Source: Anabaena azotica FACHB-119
GTDB taxonomy: Bacteria > Cyanobacteriota > Cyanobacteriia > Cyanobacteriales > Nostocaceae
Direction of reading: 5' to 3'
Assembly (NCBI RefSeq): GCF_014697625.1
Contig: NZ_JACJSG010000049.1
Location: forward strand, 1 to 57,711
DNA: 57,711 nt
The notes below the pieces were generated by a model. It searched no databases. It saw nothing but the letters and a program-made list of their open reading frames with translations, and was not told the DNA's origin. This document shows, piece by piece, positions 9,078-18,168 of the stretch (position 1 is the stretch's first letter; the number at the start of each line of letters is the position of its first letter). A program made the position numbers and the translations under genes.

Positions 9078-10436
9078 TCAACAGTTATTAATTCTATCTT
9101 CCAGCATTTGCAAAATTTCTTTAGCCGCGCGATCGCACACTCCCAATTCTCCCAAACAATGGCGCATTTGTTGATAATCTGCCAAGATTTGCGATCGCCG
9201 TTGCGAATTGAGTAATAATTCCATTGCAGCTTGAGTAATATTTTCAGGCGTTGCGTCTTCTTGCAACAACTCTGGTACAATTGGCTTCATCACTACTAAA
9301 TTAGTTGGTGAGGCGAAGGGGATAGAACCTTTAAGAATCTTCCTGGCAATCCAAACTGTAACAGGATTCAAGCGGTAAACTACAACTTGCGGCACATTTA
9401 ACAGTGCTAGTTCTAAATTAACTGTACCTGATTTAGTAATGGCGAGATCAGCTGCGGCAAAGATTTCTTTTTGTTGTCCGGAAACAACTGTCGCCCTTAA
9501 ACCATATTTCTTAATAGCTTCCTCAATTGGTTGTCTATAAACCTCCAAAGATAAAGGAATCCAAAAATGAGCCTCTGGTAATTGAGTTTGAATAGTTTGG
9601 GCAGCTTGAAAAATTACTGGTAACAGATATTTTAACTCTTGCCAACGGGAAGCAGGCAATAGAGCGATCGCCTTTTGTTCTGGTGTAATTCCTAACTTAT
9701 TCCGCGCCTCTTCCCTAGTCAGAACATCCTGCATCCGGTCAACCAAGGGATGACCTACCCAACTAACATTAGCACCGTTGTTACGAAAATAACGCGCCTC
9801 TTCTGGAAAAATTGCCAGCAGCTTATCTGTAAAGCCGACGATGCGCGAGGTGTTACGCAAACTTATCGACCAGACCCACTCCTGGGGCGCGATATAATAT
9901 GCTACAGGTATATTTGGTAAATGCTGTTGCATATACGTACCAATACCGAGATTCGGCCCCATGTAGTCGATTAATACTACCAAGTCTGGGGGATATTGTT
10001 TTAAATAGGCGATCGCTCGACGCTGTACTCTCAAAGTAGGCAAGACATAAGGCAGAGACTCGAAGATCCCCATTGAACCAATACTAGTTGTATTGCCCAA
10101 AATCTTCGCCCCCGCCTCTGCCATTTTCTCGCCACCCAAAGCCACAATCTCTAACTCCAGCCCCATAGCCTCAGCCTGACGCATCAGCGCCGCAATCAAC
10201 AGCGACCCTTGCAAGTCGCCAGATACTTCGCCAGTGCTGATAAATATGCGTATGGGGTTGGGGACTGGGGACTGGGGACTGGGGATTGGGGATTGGGGAC
10301 TGGGGATTGGGGACTGGGGACTGGGGATTGGGGACTGGGGACTGGGGACTGGGGATTGGGGATTGGGAATCGAACATTTCTCCCCCCACTCCCTCATCTC
10401 CCTCATCTCCCCCCTCTCCCCCTGCATCCTACTCAT
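9078..10436 (-). CDS. lpxB: Lipid-A-disaccharide synthase with repeat-encoded N-terminal extension
   Basis: LpxB joins UDP-2,3-diacylglucosamine and 2,3-diacylglucosamine-1-phosphate to make the lipid A disaccharide on the inner face of the inner membrane. From residue 66 or so the protein is ordinary LpxB: RIFISTGEVSGDLQG, VLIDYMGPNLG, YYIAPQEWVWS, GHPLVD, LLPASRWQELK, TKSGTVNLELAL. The usual initiator Met is replaced by an ATA codon. The frame instead stays open through a heptanucleotide repeat array encoding a Pro/Ser/Gln-rich stretch. The ATG at 10436 overlaps the lpxA stop and is the likeliest start (452 residues). ATGs at 10445 and 10427 are alternatives. Last gene of the lpx block. Confidence 0.88.
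   Translation of the reverse strand: MSRMQGERGEMREMREWGEKCSIPNPQSPVPSPQSPIPSPQSPIPSPQSPIPSPQSPVPNPIRIFISTGEVSGDLQGSLLIAALMRQAEAMGLELEIVALGGEKMAEAGAKILGNTTSIGSMGIFESLPYVLPTLRVQRRAIAYLKQYPPDLVVLIDYMGPNLGIGTYMQQHLPNIPVAYYIAPQEWVWSISLRNTSRIVGFTDKLLAIFPEEARYFRNNGANVSWVGHPLVDRMQDVLTREEARNKLGITPEQKAIALLPASRWQELKYLLPVIFQAAQTIQTQLPEAHFWIPLSLEVYRQPIEEAIKKYGLRATVVSGQQKEIFAAADLAITKSGTVNLELALLNVPQVVVYRLNPVTVWIARKILKGSIPFASPTNLVVMKPIVPELLQEDATPENITQAAMELLLNSQRRSQILADYQQMRHCLGELGVCDRAAKEILQMLEDRINNC
10261..10365. repeat. Heptanucleotide tandem repeat array (STRR), 15 units
   Basis: Fifteen uninterrupted copies of GGGA(C/T)TG, 105 nt, flanked by degenerate units (GGGGTTG before, GGAATCG after). The array lies inside the 5' part of lpxB. 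Because 105 is divisible by 3 it keeps the reading frame, and three units (21 nt) give a 7-residue peptide period. Such short tandem repeats are typical of heterocyst-forming cyanobacteria. Confidence 0.95.
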
Positions 10437-11244
10437 CACTCCCACCCGATTTACTTCTACCGGGAATCAAACCCCGTCTTCCAGGCATTTGCGACAGTAA
10501 GAGAAAACGGCGTAGGTTTTGCAGGTGTTCCGTGTCCCCTAAAGATTCAAGCTGCTCTAACGCTTCCTTGAACGTGAGGTTAGAACGGTACAAAATGCGG
10601 AAGGCTTTTTTCAGGAGTTGCAAATCGCTAGCGTCCATACCAGAGCGTTTGAGTCCCACTAGGTTCAGGGTTCTAATTCGCCCAGGATTACCTTCTACCA
10701 ACATATATGGCGGCACATCGCGGTCAATACGTGCCATCCCGCCTACCATTGCTTGTCTACCAATATGTACAAATTGATGGACACCCAAAACTCCGCTTAG
10801 TCTGGCACATGATTCTATGTGGACATGACCCGCTAAGGCTACGGAGTTAGCTATAATTACGGAGTTTTCAATCACGCAGTTGTGAGCCACATGGGTATAA
10901 GCCATTAACAAGTTATTATTGCCAATAATCGTGGCTTCTCCCGCTCCGGTAGCACGATTAATTGTCACATACTCTCGAATCAAGTTATCATTGCCAATTT
11001 TGACCCAAGTTGGTTCTCCCACAAACTTGAGATCCTGGGGTTCCATACCGATAGCTGCACCTGTAAAAATCTGATTTCGCGCCCCAATCTCACAAGGCCC
11101 TTCTAGCACTGCATGAGCGCCAATAATTGTTTCCGGGCCGACTTTGACTTGCGCTCCAATCACAGCATAAGCACCGACTTGCACTGTTGGGTGCAGTTCC
11201 GAGTTGGGATGAATTACAGCAGTTGGGTGAATAAGCGTCTTCAA
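10429..11244 (-). CDS. lpxA: UDP-N-acetylglucosamine acyltransferase
   Basis: 271 residues, made of left-handed beta-helix hexapeptide repeats (IHPTAVIHPNSEL, VGAYAVIGAQVKVG and so on). It carries the LpxA signature region AYTHVAHNC with the catalytic His, and GVHQFVHIGRQAMVGG. It transfers a 3-hydroxyacyl chain from acyl-ACP to UDP-GlcNAc, the first step of lipid A synthesis. The start is TTG at 11244, supported by a GGAG motif 7 nt upstream and by the conserved IHPTAVI beginning; no nearby ATG fits. Its stop overlaps the start region of lpxB. Confidence 0.95.
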   Translation of the reverse strand: MKTLIHPTAVIHPNSELHPTVQVGAYAVIGAQVKVGPETIIGAHAVLEGPCEIGARNQIFTGAAIGMEPQDLKFVGEPTWVKIGNDNLIREYVTINRATGAGEATIIGNNNLLMAYTHVAHNCVIENSVIIANSVALAGHVHIESCARLSGVLGVHQFVHIGRQAMVGGMARIDRDVPPYMLVEGNPGRIRTLNLVGLKRSGMDASDLQLLKKAFRILYRSNLTFKEALEQLESLGDTEHLQNLRRFLLLSQMPGRRGLIPGRSKSGGSDE

Positions 11245-11490
11245 GGTGAATCTCCAGAACTGTCTTGAGTAGCCAGTGCCTTGCTTTGATTGTCAAAGTT
11301 TCAGCACTTAGCGTTGCTGAGTGTATGAGTGTTCAGTGAACAATATGTCGGGCGAAGCAAGTTGAGTGTGTGAGCGGCGAAAATCAAGAAATTATAAGAT
11401 GCTCTTGTGGCGATTTTTCTTTACTGCTATCCTTTTTCAGGATTGAGTTAAGGTACTTCACGGCTGTACCTACGCCACGAAAGCTAATCG

Positions 11491-12006
11491 TCAGTTAATC
11501 AGGGAGAACATTAACTCGCCTTCAGCTGCCAGTTGTCCGTCAACCTCAGCACGACCCTGCATTTTACCGAAACGACGCTGTTTGATCCACAACAGTTCCA
11601 CCGTCATTACCAGTTGGTCGCCTGGTACTACTTGGCGGCGGAAACGGACTTTATCAATACCAGCAAACACAAATAAACCACCTTCTAGATCAGGTAGTTG
11701 TGTCATCACAATACCACCAACCTGTGCCATTGCTTCAACAATTAGCACTCCGGGCATTAGTGGTCTGCCAGGGAAATGTCCTGTAAAGTGTGGTTCGTTG
11801 ACGGTGACGTTTTTAATACCTACCGCACTTTTTCCTGGTGTGTAGTCAATAATTTTGTCTACAAGCAAGAATGGGTAACGGTGGGGTAATAATTGCTGAA
11901 TTTCTTCCGATGTAAAAGTTTTTTTAGGTTCTGGAGGTGTTGTTTCCGCCTGAGTTGGTGGTTGTTCAGTAGATGTGGGTGCTGTTACTTCAGAGATAAT
12001 TGACAT
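11491..12006 (-). CDS. fabZ: 3-hydroxyacyl-[acyl-carrier-protein] dehydratase
   Basis: 171 residues. After an N-terminal Thr/Pro-rich extension of about 30 residues comes the hot-dog fold with LLPHRYPFLLVDK, the catalytic-His motif HFTGHFPGRPLMPGV and the catalytic Glu in VEAMAQVGG. FabZ dehydrates 3-hydroxyacyl-ACP in fatty acid elongation. By competing for the same 3-hydroxyacyl-ACP it balances lipid A synthesis, which explains its place between lpxC and lpxA. ATG at 12006; 51 bp from the lpxC stop. Confidence 0.95.
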   Translation of the reverse strand: MSIISEVTAPTSTEQPPTQAETTPPEPKKTFTSEEIQQLLPHRYPFLLVDKIIDYTPGKSAVGIKNVTVNEPHFTGHFPGRPLMPGVLIVEAMAQVGGIVMTQLPDLEGGLFVFAGIDKVRFRRQVVPGDQLVMTVELLWIKQRRFGKMQGRAEVDGQLAAEGELMFSLIN

Positions 12007-12057
12007 TAGCGGTGTGGTTAATTGGTAATCTGGGGGTTGACTGGTATAGTAGGGAAT

Positions 12058-12921
12058 TTACTTAGTTACAGCGAGAATTTTTTGTGCCAGTTGAATGTGT
12101 AAATTGTGGCTGGCTTTATAAGCTAAGAAATGAGCGCGGGGAAAATACCCCAATAAACTCAAATCCCCTACTAAATCCAAAATTTTATGACGTACTGGCT
12201 CATTTGCAAATCTTAACGGTGGATTTAACCATCCATCAGGGCCGCAAACCAGCGCATTATCCAAACTACCACCTTTAATCAACCCAGATTTCTGTAAATA
12301 TTCGAGTTGATGCAGTAAACCGAAAGTCCGCGCTGGGGCAATTTCTTGGGCAAAGCTTGACGCAGCTTGGTTTGGCTCGGTAGTGAGTAACCAACTGTGC
12401 CATTGATTACCAATTGCGGGTAAGTCAAAATCGATACCGTAGCTAAAACGAGTTTCTGGCGCTGGAATAGCAGCGACGAAAGCATCGTCTTGACGTATCC
12501 AAATTGGTTCGGAAATATCTAAGTAAGCTGAGTGACTGGTTGCTTGTTCTACTAAACCAACTTCAGCAATACTACTTACCCATTCCTTGGCTGAACCATC
12601 TAAAAGCGGTACTTCCGGCCCGTCAATTTCGATACGGGCGTTGTCTACACCCATCCCCGCTAAGGCTGCTAATAAATGCTCGACTGTGCGGACGCTGACT
12701 TCATCCTTGCCCAACTGAGTGGAAAGAACAGTCTGATGCACAGCCGCTACTTGAGCAGGAATTATCGGGGAATCTGGTAAATCTACTCGCACAAAGTAAC
12801 GACTACTACCAGATTCAGCAGGCAGTATCCGTACCTGAGTAGCCACACCACTATGCAGCCCAACTCCCTCACGAGCGATCGCTCCCGCAAGAGAGTGCTG
12901 TTTAATACCTTGATCAATCAT
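12058..12921 (-). CDS. lpxC: UDP-3-O-acyl-N-acetylglucosamine deacetylase
   Basis: 287 residues, close to the family length. Motifs: GVGLHSG near the N-terminus, VRTVEHLLAALAGMGVDNARIEIDG (first zinc-ligand His), EVPLLDGSA, and HKILDLVGDLSLLG with the second metal-binding His and Asp. This zinc enzyme removes the acetyl group, the committed step of lipid A synthesis. ATG at 12921. It lies 71 bp after omp85 on the same strand, and that gap holds a GTTAAC/GTTGAC-type short repeat. Confidence 0.95.
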   Translation of the reverse strand: MIDQGIKQHSLAGAIAREGVGLHSGVATQVRILPAESGSSRYFVRVDLPDSPIIPAQVAAVHQTVLSTQLGKDEVSVRTVEHLLAALAGMGVDNARIEIDGPEVPLLDGSAKEWVSSIAEVGLVEQATSHSAYLDISEPIWIRQDDAFVAAIPAPETRFSYGIDFDLPAIGNQWHSWLLTTEPNQAASSFAQEIAPARTFGLLHQLEYLQKSGLIKGGSLDNALVCGPDGWLNPPLRFANEPVRHKILDLVGDLSLLGYFPRAHFLAYKASHNLHIQLAQKILAVTK

Positions 12922-12992
12922 CTTTGGTAAAGACCCTGGTGTTAACGGTTAACTGTTGACGGTTGACAACTGACAACTGACAAATGACCAAC

Positions 12993-15509
12993 TTAAAATC
13001 TTTCCCCAATACCGAAGTTAATCCGGCTTTCACCATCATCGTTGATACCATAGTCAACGCGAATCGGCCCCAGTGGTGATTGTACGCGCACACCAAGACC
13101 ATAGCCATAGCCAGTACCATTTTTATCCAGCACTTCAGCTACTTTGGTGCTAGTTCCTAAGTCACTACCGAAATCGACAAATAAAGCACCACTGACAACA
13201 GAGAAGACCGGGAAACGATATTCAACAGTTGCTTGGACAAAACTGCGCCCATTACCTAAAGCACCGTCTTCGTAACCCCGCACGGAATTACTACCACCCA
13301 GAACAAAAGCTTCATAAGGTGGTAAATCACCAAAGACTGTACCGCCTTGGATGTTAAAAGCCAAGGTTTCCGGGCCTTTACCAAAACCTGTAAATCTCAC
13401 GGGAACATATTGGCTGTAGCTACCCCGCAGTCTAGTTAGGAAAATATTACCTGAGCCTACTGGTACTGATTGGTCTATGCCGAAACGGAGGAAGGAACCG
13501 CTAGTTGGTTGCAAGGGGTTATTGCGGCGATCGCGTTGCGCTCCTAGTTGTAGTAGTAGTAAATCATCTTGCCCTGTACCAGAGGCGGTGAGGTCAACAA
13601 GCTCACTGGTAAGCTTGCCATTATCATCAAATACACCCCCTCGGCTTCTGATTCTGCCATCAGCATCAAGGGTACTGACTCGCTGATACTGAAAACCTGC
13701 TGAAGCTGTCCATTCTGCTCTTTCAAAGGGATTAGCTGCTAGAGGACGGGTAAAAGTGACACCGCCACCTAAACGAGTCACGCGGGGACGGTCTTGTCTG
13801 TCTGTATCCTCAGGTCTACTGCGGTCATATGTTCTTAAATCTTCATCTGGCCCGTCAAAAATCAGCGAAATGGAACGACGGCGGAAAATATTGGCTGTGT
13901 ATGAGGTACGGTAAGGATCGCCAGCTATCCAGGGGTCGGTAAAGCGCAGGTCAAACAGTAATTCTCGCTCACCCAATTGTACTTCTGCACCTAGTTTTTG
14001 ATTTCTCCCGTTGAGGTTCTGCTGTTGATAGCTGACTGTACCAAACAACCCACTAGCAGAACTGATACCAGCACCAGCCGCAATGGAACCGCTACTGCGT
14101 TCCACCACGTTGACGACTACATTCACCCTAGTCGGGTCTGTACCAGGGTCAAGAGACACATTCACATCTTCAAACAATCCTGTACCAAATACTCGTTGCA
14201 GGTCTTTCTGCACAGTGTTGCGGTTGAATACCTGTCCTGGTCGCGACTGCAATTCTCGCGTTACGATATATTCCTGTGTCCGTCCCCGAATTGGTTCTCC
14301 TTTTTCGTTGACATCCTGACCTTCTTTGTTGCGGAACCGGACGTTAATATTTTCTATCACCCCTTCTGCTACTTGTAGGGTGACAACTCCATCTTCGGAA
14401 ACTTGGGGCGAGCCGACAACGTTGGCTAGGACAAAACCTTGGTCTTGATAGCGTTTAGTTAACTGCTTGATCCCTTCTTGTAAATCCCGCAAGTTGAGGA
14501 TTCTACCATACTGGGATTTGAAGATTTCATCAGCAGTTGTTTGAGGTAGTACAGAGGCGACGTTAGTACCTGGGTTTGCTTGAACCTGTACTTTGGTTAA
14601 TACAGGGTTGGGCTGAACAACAAAACTCACTCTTACCCCTAGTGGTGTGTCTTCTGGTACTGCTTGGACGTTGGAGAAAAAGCCAGTGCCAAAGATAGCA
14701 TTAATATCTTCTTGTAACTGGGAACGGGTGGTTGTCCGTCCTGCTTGGGTACGAATTACATTGTAAACCTGTGTTTCTAATTCGGGTGTGAGTTGTCCTG
14801 ATTGCGCTCTGACTGAGACTTCTGACACCAATACACGGGGTTCAGTATTTTCTGTTGGGGTGGGGTTGGGAGTGTTGAAATTTTCTGTCCCTGGTGTAGT
14901 TCCAGGGGTTGGGGTTGGTGCAGGTGTAGGTGTAGGTGTTTGCTGTTCGGTGGTGGGAGGGGTTACTTCTGGCTGGGTGTTTGGTTGTTGCTGTGGTGCT
15001 TGTACAAGCTGTTTGGCTGATGTAATGACAGTTTTGGGGTTGGGGACTCTTGACTCTTGACTGGGGTTCTGTTGTGGCTGTAAGGGGGTAAGTGCTACTG
15101 TGAGCGATCGCTGACTATTAATTGTCTGAGAATTCTTGCTTAAAGCCGCAGCTAATTTTGATTTGCCAACTTCCACAGGGGAAACTTTACTCACCTGTGG
15201 CTGTTCTACAGCCAGGTTTGGCGTTGCTGATGCTTCTAATGTCGGGACGATTATCTCTTTTTCTGCCGTTTCTGCGACTTTTGTTGATTTATCTGCGGAA
15301 ACTTCCACAGATGGGAATGTAATATATGCCTGCGCTTCAACCGTTGGCAAACTAATATGTTGTTCTGGCTGCTGATTTGTCGCAGGTGGGAGCGCTTCTA
15401 TTGTTTGTTCTAAACTGCTAGGAGTTTGGGCAGTTGCATTTAAAGTGCTGGTCAAAGGTGCTGTAATTGCTACAGCCGCCACAAATACGGGAGATAAACG
15501 CATCTTCAT
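12993..15509 (-). CDS. Omp85/BamA-family outer membrane protein assembly factor
   Basis: 838 residues. It has an N-terminal signal peptide (MKMRLSPVFVAAVAITAPLT, cut after an A-x-A-type site) and a long Thr/Pro/Gln-rich segment (about 35-225). POTRA-like repeats follow (about 225-480, for example VSVRAQSGQLTPELE, GFVLANVVGSPQVSEDG, RPGQVFNRNTVQKDLQRVFGTGLFEDV), then a 16-strand-type barrel ending in INFGIGERF with the C-terminal aromatic residue. Omp85 folds and inserts beta-barrel proteins in the outer membrane. The Pro-rich spacer before the POTRAs is typical of cyanobacterial members. ATG 15509 has AAGGA upstream. First gene of the lpx block. Confidence 0.93.
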   Translation of the reverse strand: MKMRLSPVFVAAVAITAPLTSTLNATAQTPSSLEQTIEALPPATNQQPEQHISLPTVEAQAYITFPSVEVSADKSTKVAETAEKEIIVPTLEASATPNLAVEQPQVSKVSPVEVGKSKLAAALSKNSQTINSQRSLTVALTPLQPQQNPSQESRVPNPKTVITSAKQLVQAPQQQPNTQPEVTPPTTEQQTPTPTPAPTPTPGTTPGTENFNTPNPTPTENTEPRVLVSEVSVRAQSGQLTPELETQVYNVIRTQAGRTTTRSQLQEDINAIFGTGFFSNVQAVPEDTPLGVRVSFVVQPNPVLTKVQVQANPGTNVASVLPQTTADEIFKSQYGRILNLRDLQEGIKQLTKRYQDQGFVLANVVGSPQVSEDGVVTLQVAEGVIENINVRFRNKEGQDVNEKGEPIRGRTQEYIVTRELQSRPGQVFNRNTVQKDLQRVFGTGLFEDVNVSLDPGTDPTRVNVVVNVVERSSGSIAAGAGISSASGLFGTVSYQQQNLNGRNQKLGAEVQLGERELLFDLRFTDPWIAGDPYRTSYTANIFRRRSISLIFDGPDEDLRTYDRSRPEDTDRQDRPRVTRLGGGVTFTRPLAANPFERAEWTASAGFQYQRVSTLDADGRIRSRGGVFDDNGKLTSELVDLTASGTGQDDLLLLQLGAQRDRRNNPLQPTSGSFLRFGIDQSVPVGSGNIFLTRLRGSYSQYVPVRFTGFGKGPETLAFNIQGGTVFGDLPPYEAFVLGGSNSVRGYEDGALGNGRSFVQATVEYRFPVFSVVSGALFVDFGSDLGTSTKVAEVLDKNGTGYGYGLGVRVQSPLGPIRVDYGINDDGESRINFGIGERF

Positions 15510-15775
15510 TTAATTCCTTTCTTCCTCTTCACATCCACACACACCATTACCGGGCAATTGCTGTTTTCTGCCAAAGGTAAAATAACAAATATACTTTTTT
15601 GTTTGGTAATAATCAAAAATTATTGCTTATTAACGTCAGTTGCTAGTAGTCAATTTAGGGACTGGTGATGGGTAATGAGTTCAACCAATTACCCATTCCC
15701 AGTTACCCCGTACCACATCAGCGAGTATATTCACATGACTAGCAATTTGATTTATTAACTTGGGTTGTCATAAAT

Positions 15776-16513
15776 TTAACTTTTAATTTCTACTGCTTGT
15801 AGTACTCTTTGTAAAACCTCCTGGTAAGCATCTTCTACATTTCCCAAGTCGCGCCGGAAACGGTCTTTATCCAAAACTCGACGATTGGGATCTGTTTCTG
15901 TAGTGTTCCACAATCTACAGGTATCAGGGCTAATTTCATCAGCCAACAGCAACTGTTGTTGTGAATCTAAACCAAATTCTAGTTTGAAGTCTACTAGAGT
16001 AATACCGCAACGTTGCCAGAACACCTTGAGGAAATCGTTAATTTGCAATGCAAGATGAGTAATTGCGTTTACTTGTTCCACTGTGGCTAGTTCCATTAAC
16101 AGTAGGCGATCGCTTGTTAGTAATGGATCTCCCAATTGATCGTTTTTATAATAAAACTCTACTAGAGGCTGTTTTAAAACTGTACCCAGTTCTATACCTG
16201 TTTGCTGACATAAGCTACCAGCCGCAATATTACGGATTACCACCTCTAAGGGTAGAATCTTCACAGCTTTTACCCGCATTTGATTAGGGCTGGGGCTATC
16301 AATATAATGAGTTTTAATCCCAGACGCTTCCAACTGCTGAAATAGCTGGCTGGAGATGCTACAGTTTATCCTCCCTTTGCCAAGGATACTGCCCCGCTTT
16401 TGCGCGTTGAAAGCAGTGGCATCATCCTTAAAATCAGCCAGTAAGATTTCTGGGTCGTCGGTAGCGTAGAGAATTTTCGCTTTGCCTTCGTATAGCTTGG
16501 AATAAACAGACAT
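15776..16513 (-). CDS. purC: Phosphoribosylaminoimidazole-succinocarboxamide synthase (SAICAR synthetase)
   Basis: The frame extends to a TTG at 16540. The ATG at 16513 gives the canonical start MSVYSKLYEGKAKILY and 245 residues, the normal length. Motifs: LYEGKAK (ATP loop), DDATAFNAQKRGSI, EVVIRNIAAGSL, LVDFKLEFG, and DEISPDTCRLW. It ligates CAIR and aspartate in purine synthesis. Separated from omp85 by 266 bp, so it is probably its own transcription unit. Upstream lies a 1.3-kb gene-poor region. Confidence 0.95.
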   Translation of the reverse strand: MSVYSKLYEGKAKILYATDDPEILLADFKDDATAFNAQKRGSILGKGRINCSISSQLFQQLEASGIKTHYIDSPSPNQMRVKAVKILPLEVVIRNIAAGSLCQQTGIELGTVLKQPLVEFYYKNDQLGDPLLTSDRLLLMELATVEQVNAITHLALQINDFLKVFWQRCGITLVDFKLEFGLDSQQQLLLADEISPDTCRLWNTTETDPNRRVLDKDRFRRDLGNVEDAYQEVLQRVLQAVEIKS

Positions 16514-16715
16514 AGTTGGCGGTATTTGAGCAATGAGCAACTTTTGTCCTTTCGGGCTTCACCATTTTATCTTTAGTTATTCACCATTAGCTATTCGCCT
16601 GTGTCAGTAACCAATTTTGGCTTCACAAAATTAGAATACACAGCAAAGGAAAGGAATATTTAACTTAAGGCTTCACGCTGCCTTTTTTGGAAAATTATAA
16701 AGGATATGTTGAAAA

Positions 16716-16736
16716 CCCTGTGACTTTAGTCCAGGG
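16716..16736. other. GACTTTAGTC hairpin, left copy
   Basis: CCCTG and CAGGG pair around a core GAC-TTTA-GTC. The same core occurs at 17109-17129 with a different outer stem (CACCG/CGGTG), so the base pairing is kept while the sequence changes. It is directly followed by ATGA and the structured element below. It resembles the end hairpins of IS200/IS605-type elements. Confidence 0.6.
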
Positions 16737-16740
16737 ATGA

Positions 16741-17137
16741 AAACTATTTGGTAGGATGAGCGCCTACCAGTTTTGGTAAAATAGCTTTAGTTTCAACATG
16801 AGTAGGAATAACCAAGAGCGCGTTGAACAATCCTAGTAGGGGTGAAACTCCCGCACAGTAAGTCAGCCGTGATCATCGTCGCCTATACCACTGGCAGAAA
16901 ATAGCAGGATTGGGAGCGTTCTTAACTTGTGAAATATGTGGACTCTGAAAGGGAAACTGCAAATAAAACTAGGTAACGTCACAGCTAAACCAAGGAGCGT
17001 TTAGCCAAGTACGGTAGGGGACGTTTGACTGTCCCACAAGGTTAATCCCTTGAAAGATAGCTGTGGAGAATGATGGCTAAAGCCTCAGCGCGGAACAACA
17101 GTTTGAATCACCGTGACTTTAGTCCGGTGAGAGTCAA
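16741..17137 (+). ncRNA. Structured RNA element, HEARO/IscB omega-RNA-like, no protein gene
   Basis: A 397-nt stretch bounded by ATGA (16737-16740 and 17138-17141). It opens with a hairpin (AAAACT 16741-16746 with AGTTTT 16770-16775; GGTAGG 16751-16756 with CCTACC 16764-16769). Then come AAGAGCGC 16814-16821 with GCGTTCTT 16916-16923, and CAATCCT 16828-16834 with AGGATTG 16906-16912. CACAGCT 16980-16986 pairs with AGCTGTG 17059-17065, and TTTAGCCA 17000-17007 with TGGCTAAA 17074-17081. The last two cross, forming a pseudoknot. The RNA ends with a GACTTTAGTC hairpin and GAGTCAA. The motif GTAAGTCAGCCGT...CACTGGCAG recalls the IscB-associated HEARO RNA. No iscB or tnpB frame is present, so this is a solo, non-autonomous copy. 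The family name is an inference; the pairing is seen. Confidence 0.55.
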
Positions 17138-17141
17138 ATGA

Positions 17142-17880
17142 ACTCTCTCTTTCAGTAGAAGACTATCACCTGTTATCTGCGGTATTCATTTAATACGACT
17201 GTGACGATTTATACAAGTATTAAGATTTACAAGTAAAAAATAATTTTTGTAACTATTCAAGTGTTTTTTATTATAAAAGGTATATATATATACTCTTATA
17301 GTGCCAATCAAAATTGTTAAGCAATTTACAGGCACTCTTCACATGGATGACAAAATTCTTACCTCTCATCCCTGATATCTAGCCTCACCCCTGTCTCAAC
17401 CTGTACTGTATTGAAACAAAAAAATGCCTGATTATGAGCGGCCATAAGGTGAGGTTAATTATTAGTAGGAGGAAAATCAACCGTTTTGTTTTGTAGCTTT
17501 GACAACCAGTTTTTGAGAAAATGCTTAAAATTAAAACTGTAAGCATTTTCAGTTTTAGCTCCACCTTTCGATGTTCAGATAGTATATTTTCCCATTAGTC
17601 TGGTTATTAAATTAGGTCAATAAATGAAATTGATCTAACTCTGAGTTGAGAAAGCCAAGTTTGTAAAACATCAACAAAATTTTGCCCCGATAGTTTGAAA
17701 ATTTATCTAAGATACGACAAACTCAATTAAGCATTTTAAAATAATCAAATACTATTATCTTGGTTTCATTTTTGTCAATGATGAAGCGGTTGCTAGTAGC
17801 AAGGGATATCCCGTAAACCATAATTGCATAGACTATTAGTGATTCAGCTTCAGCTATTAAACAAACAGGAGTCTAATAAC
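17142..17880. other. AT-rich gap with two hairpins
   Basis: No coding frame is supported. A perfect 11-bp inverted repeat GAAAATGCTTA (17517-17527) pairs with 17540-17550 over a 12-nt spacer. A second hairpin (AGTGCC/GGCACT enclosing AAATTG/CAATTT) lies near 17302-17337. Either may be a terminator for the RNA element or an operator for the small gene starting at 17881. A good ribosome site AGGAG at 17867-17871 fixes that gene's start. Confidence 0.5.
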
Positions 17881-18168
17881 ATGGAGAAAACAACAATGAG
17901 TAAAGACAATTTTCTTTATCCCCGTGGTCGTTATTACGGCCAAGTAAAGCCAGAAAACTTAGTCTTTAATGCTAATTTACAAGAATTTGCTCAAAGAATA
18001 AGTTACATTTGCAACTTAGAAACTAATGGTAAATTATCACCTGAAGATGCTTACGACCAAATCAAAGCTTTGTGGAAACAGTTAAAACGCACAAAAAAAC
18101 AACTGCAAATTGGCGAGAACCCATTTCAGGAAAGTGATGACAACTCCGAAGATTCAGGAAATTTATGA
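17881..18168 (+). CDS. Small conserved cyanobacterial protein (DUF7219-like)
   Basis: 95 residues from the ATG at 17881, chosen over an upstream TTG because AGGAG lies 9 nt before it. The core NFLYPRGRYYGQVKPENLVF, followed by EFAQRISYICNLETNGKLSPEDAY and a basic helix IKALWKQLKRTKKQL, is one I know from small cyanobacterial proteins of unknown function. The DUF number is from memory. No signal or membrane segment is present. Its 3' end overlaps the 3' end of the convergent P450 gene by 6 nt. Confidence 0.65.
   Translation: MEKTTMSKDNFLYPRGRYYGQVKPENLVFNANLQEFAQRISYICNLETNGKLSPEDAYDQIKALWKQLKRTKKQLQIGENPFQESDDNSEDSGNL

Noticed and set aside
10209..10777. Several overlapping plus-strand frames rich in GDWGLGTG
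   Set aside because: They are translations of the heptanucleotide array and of the complement of lpxB/lpxA, with no ribosome site or family likeness.
14788..15060. 90-codon plus-strand Gly/Val-rich frame
   Set aside because: Complement of the Thr/Pro-rich linker of Omp85.
16801..17137. Group II intron or cobalamin riboswitch
   Set aside because: Some boxes looked similar (GAGCG...GTACGGT, GGGTGAAACTCCCGC), but no proper domain V helix nor the riboswitch core order could be built. The end hairpins and ATGA borders fit a HEARO-like element better.
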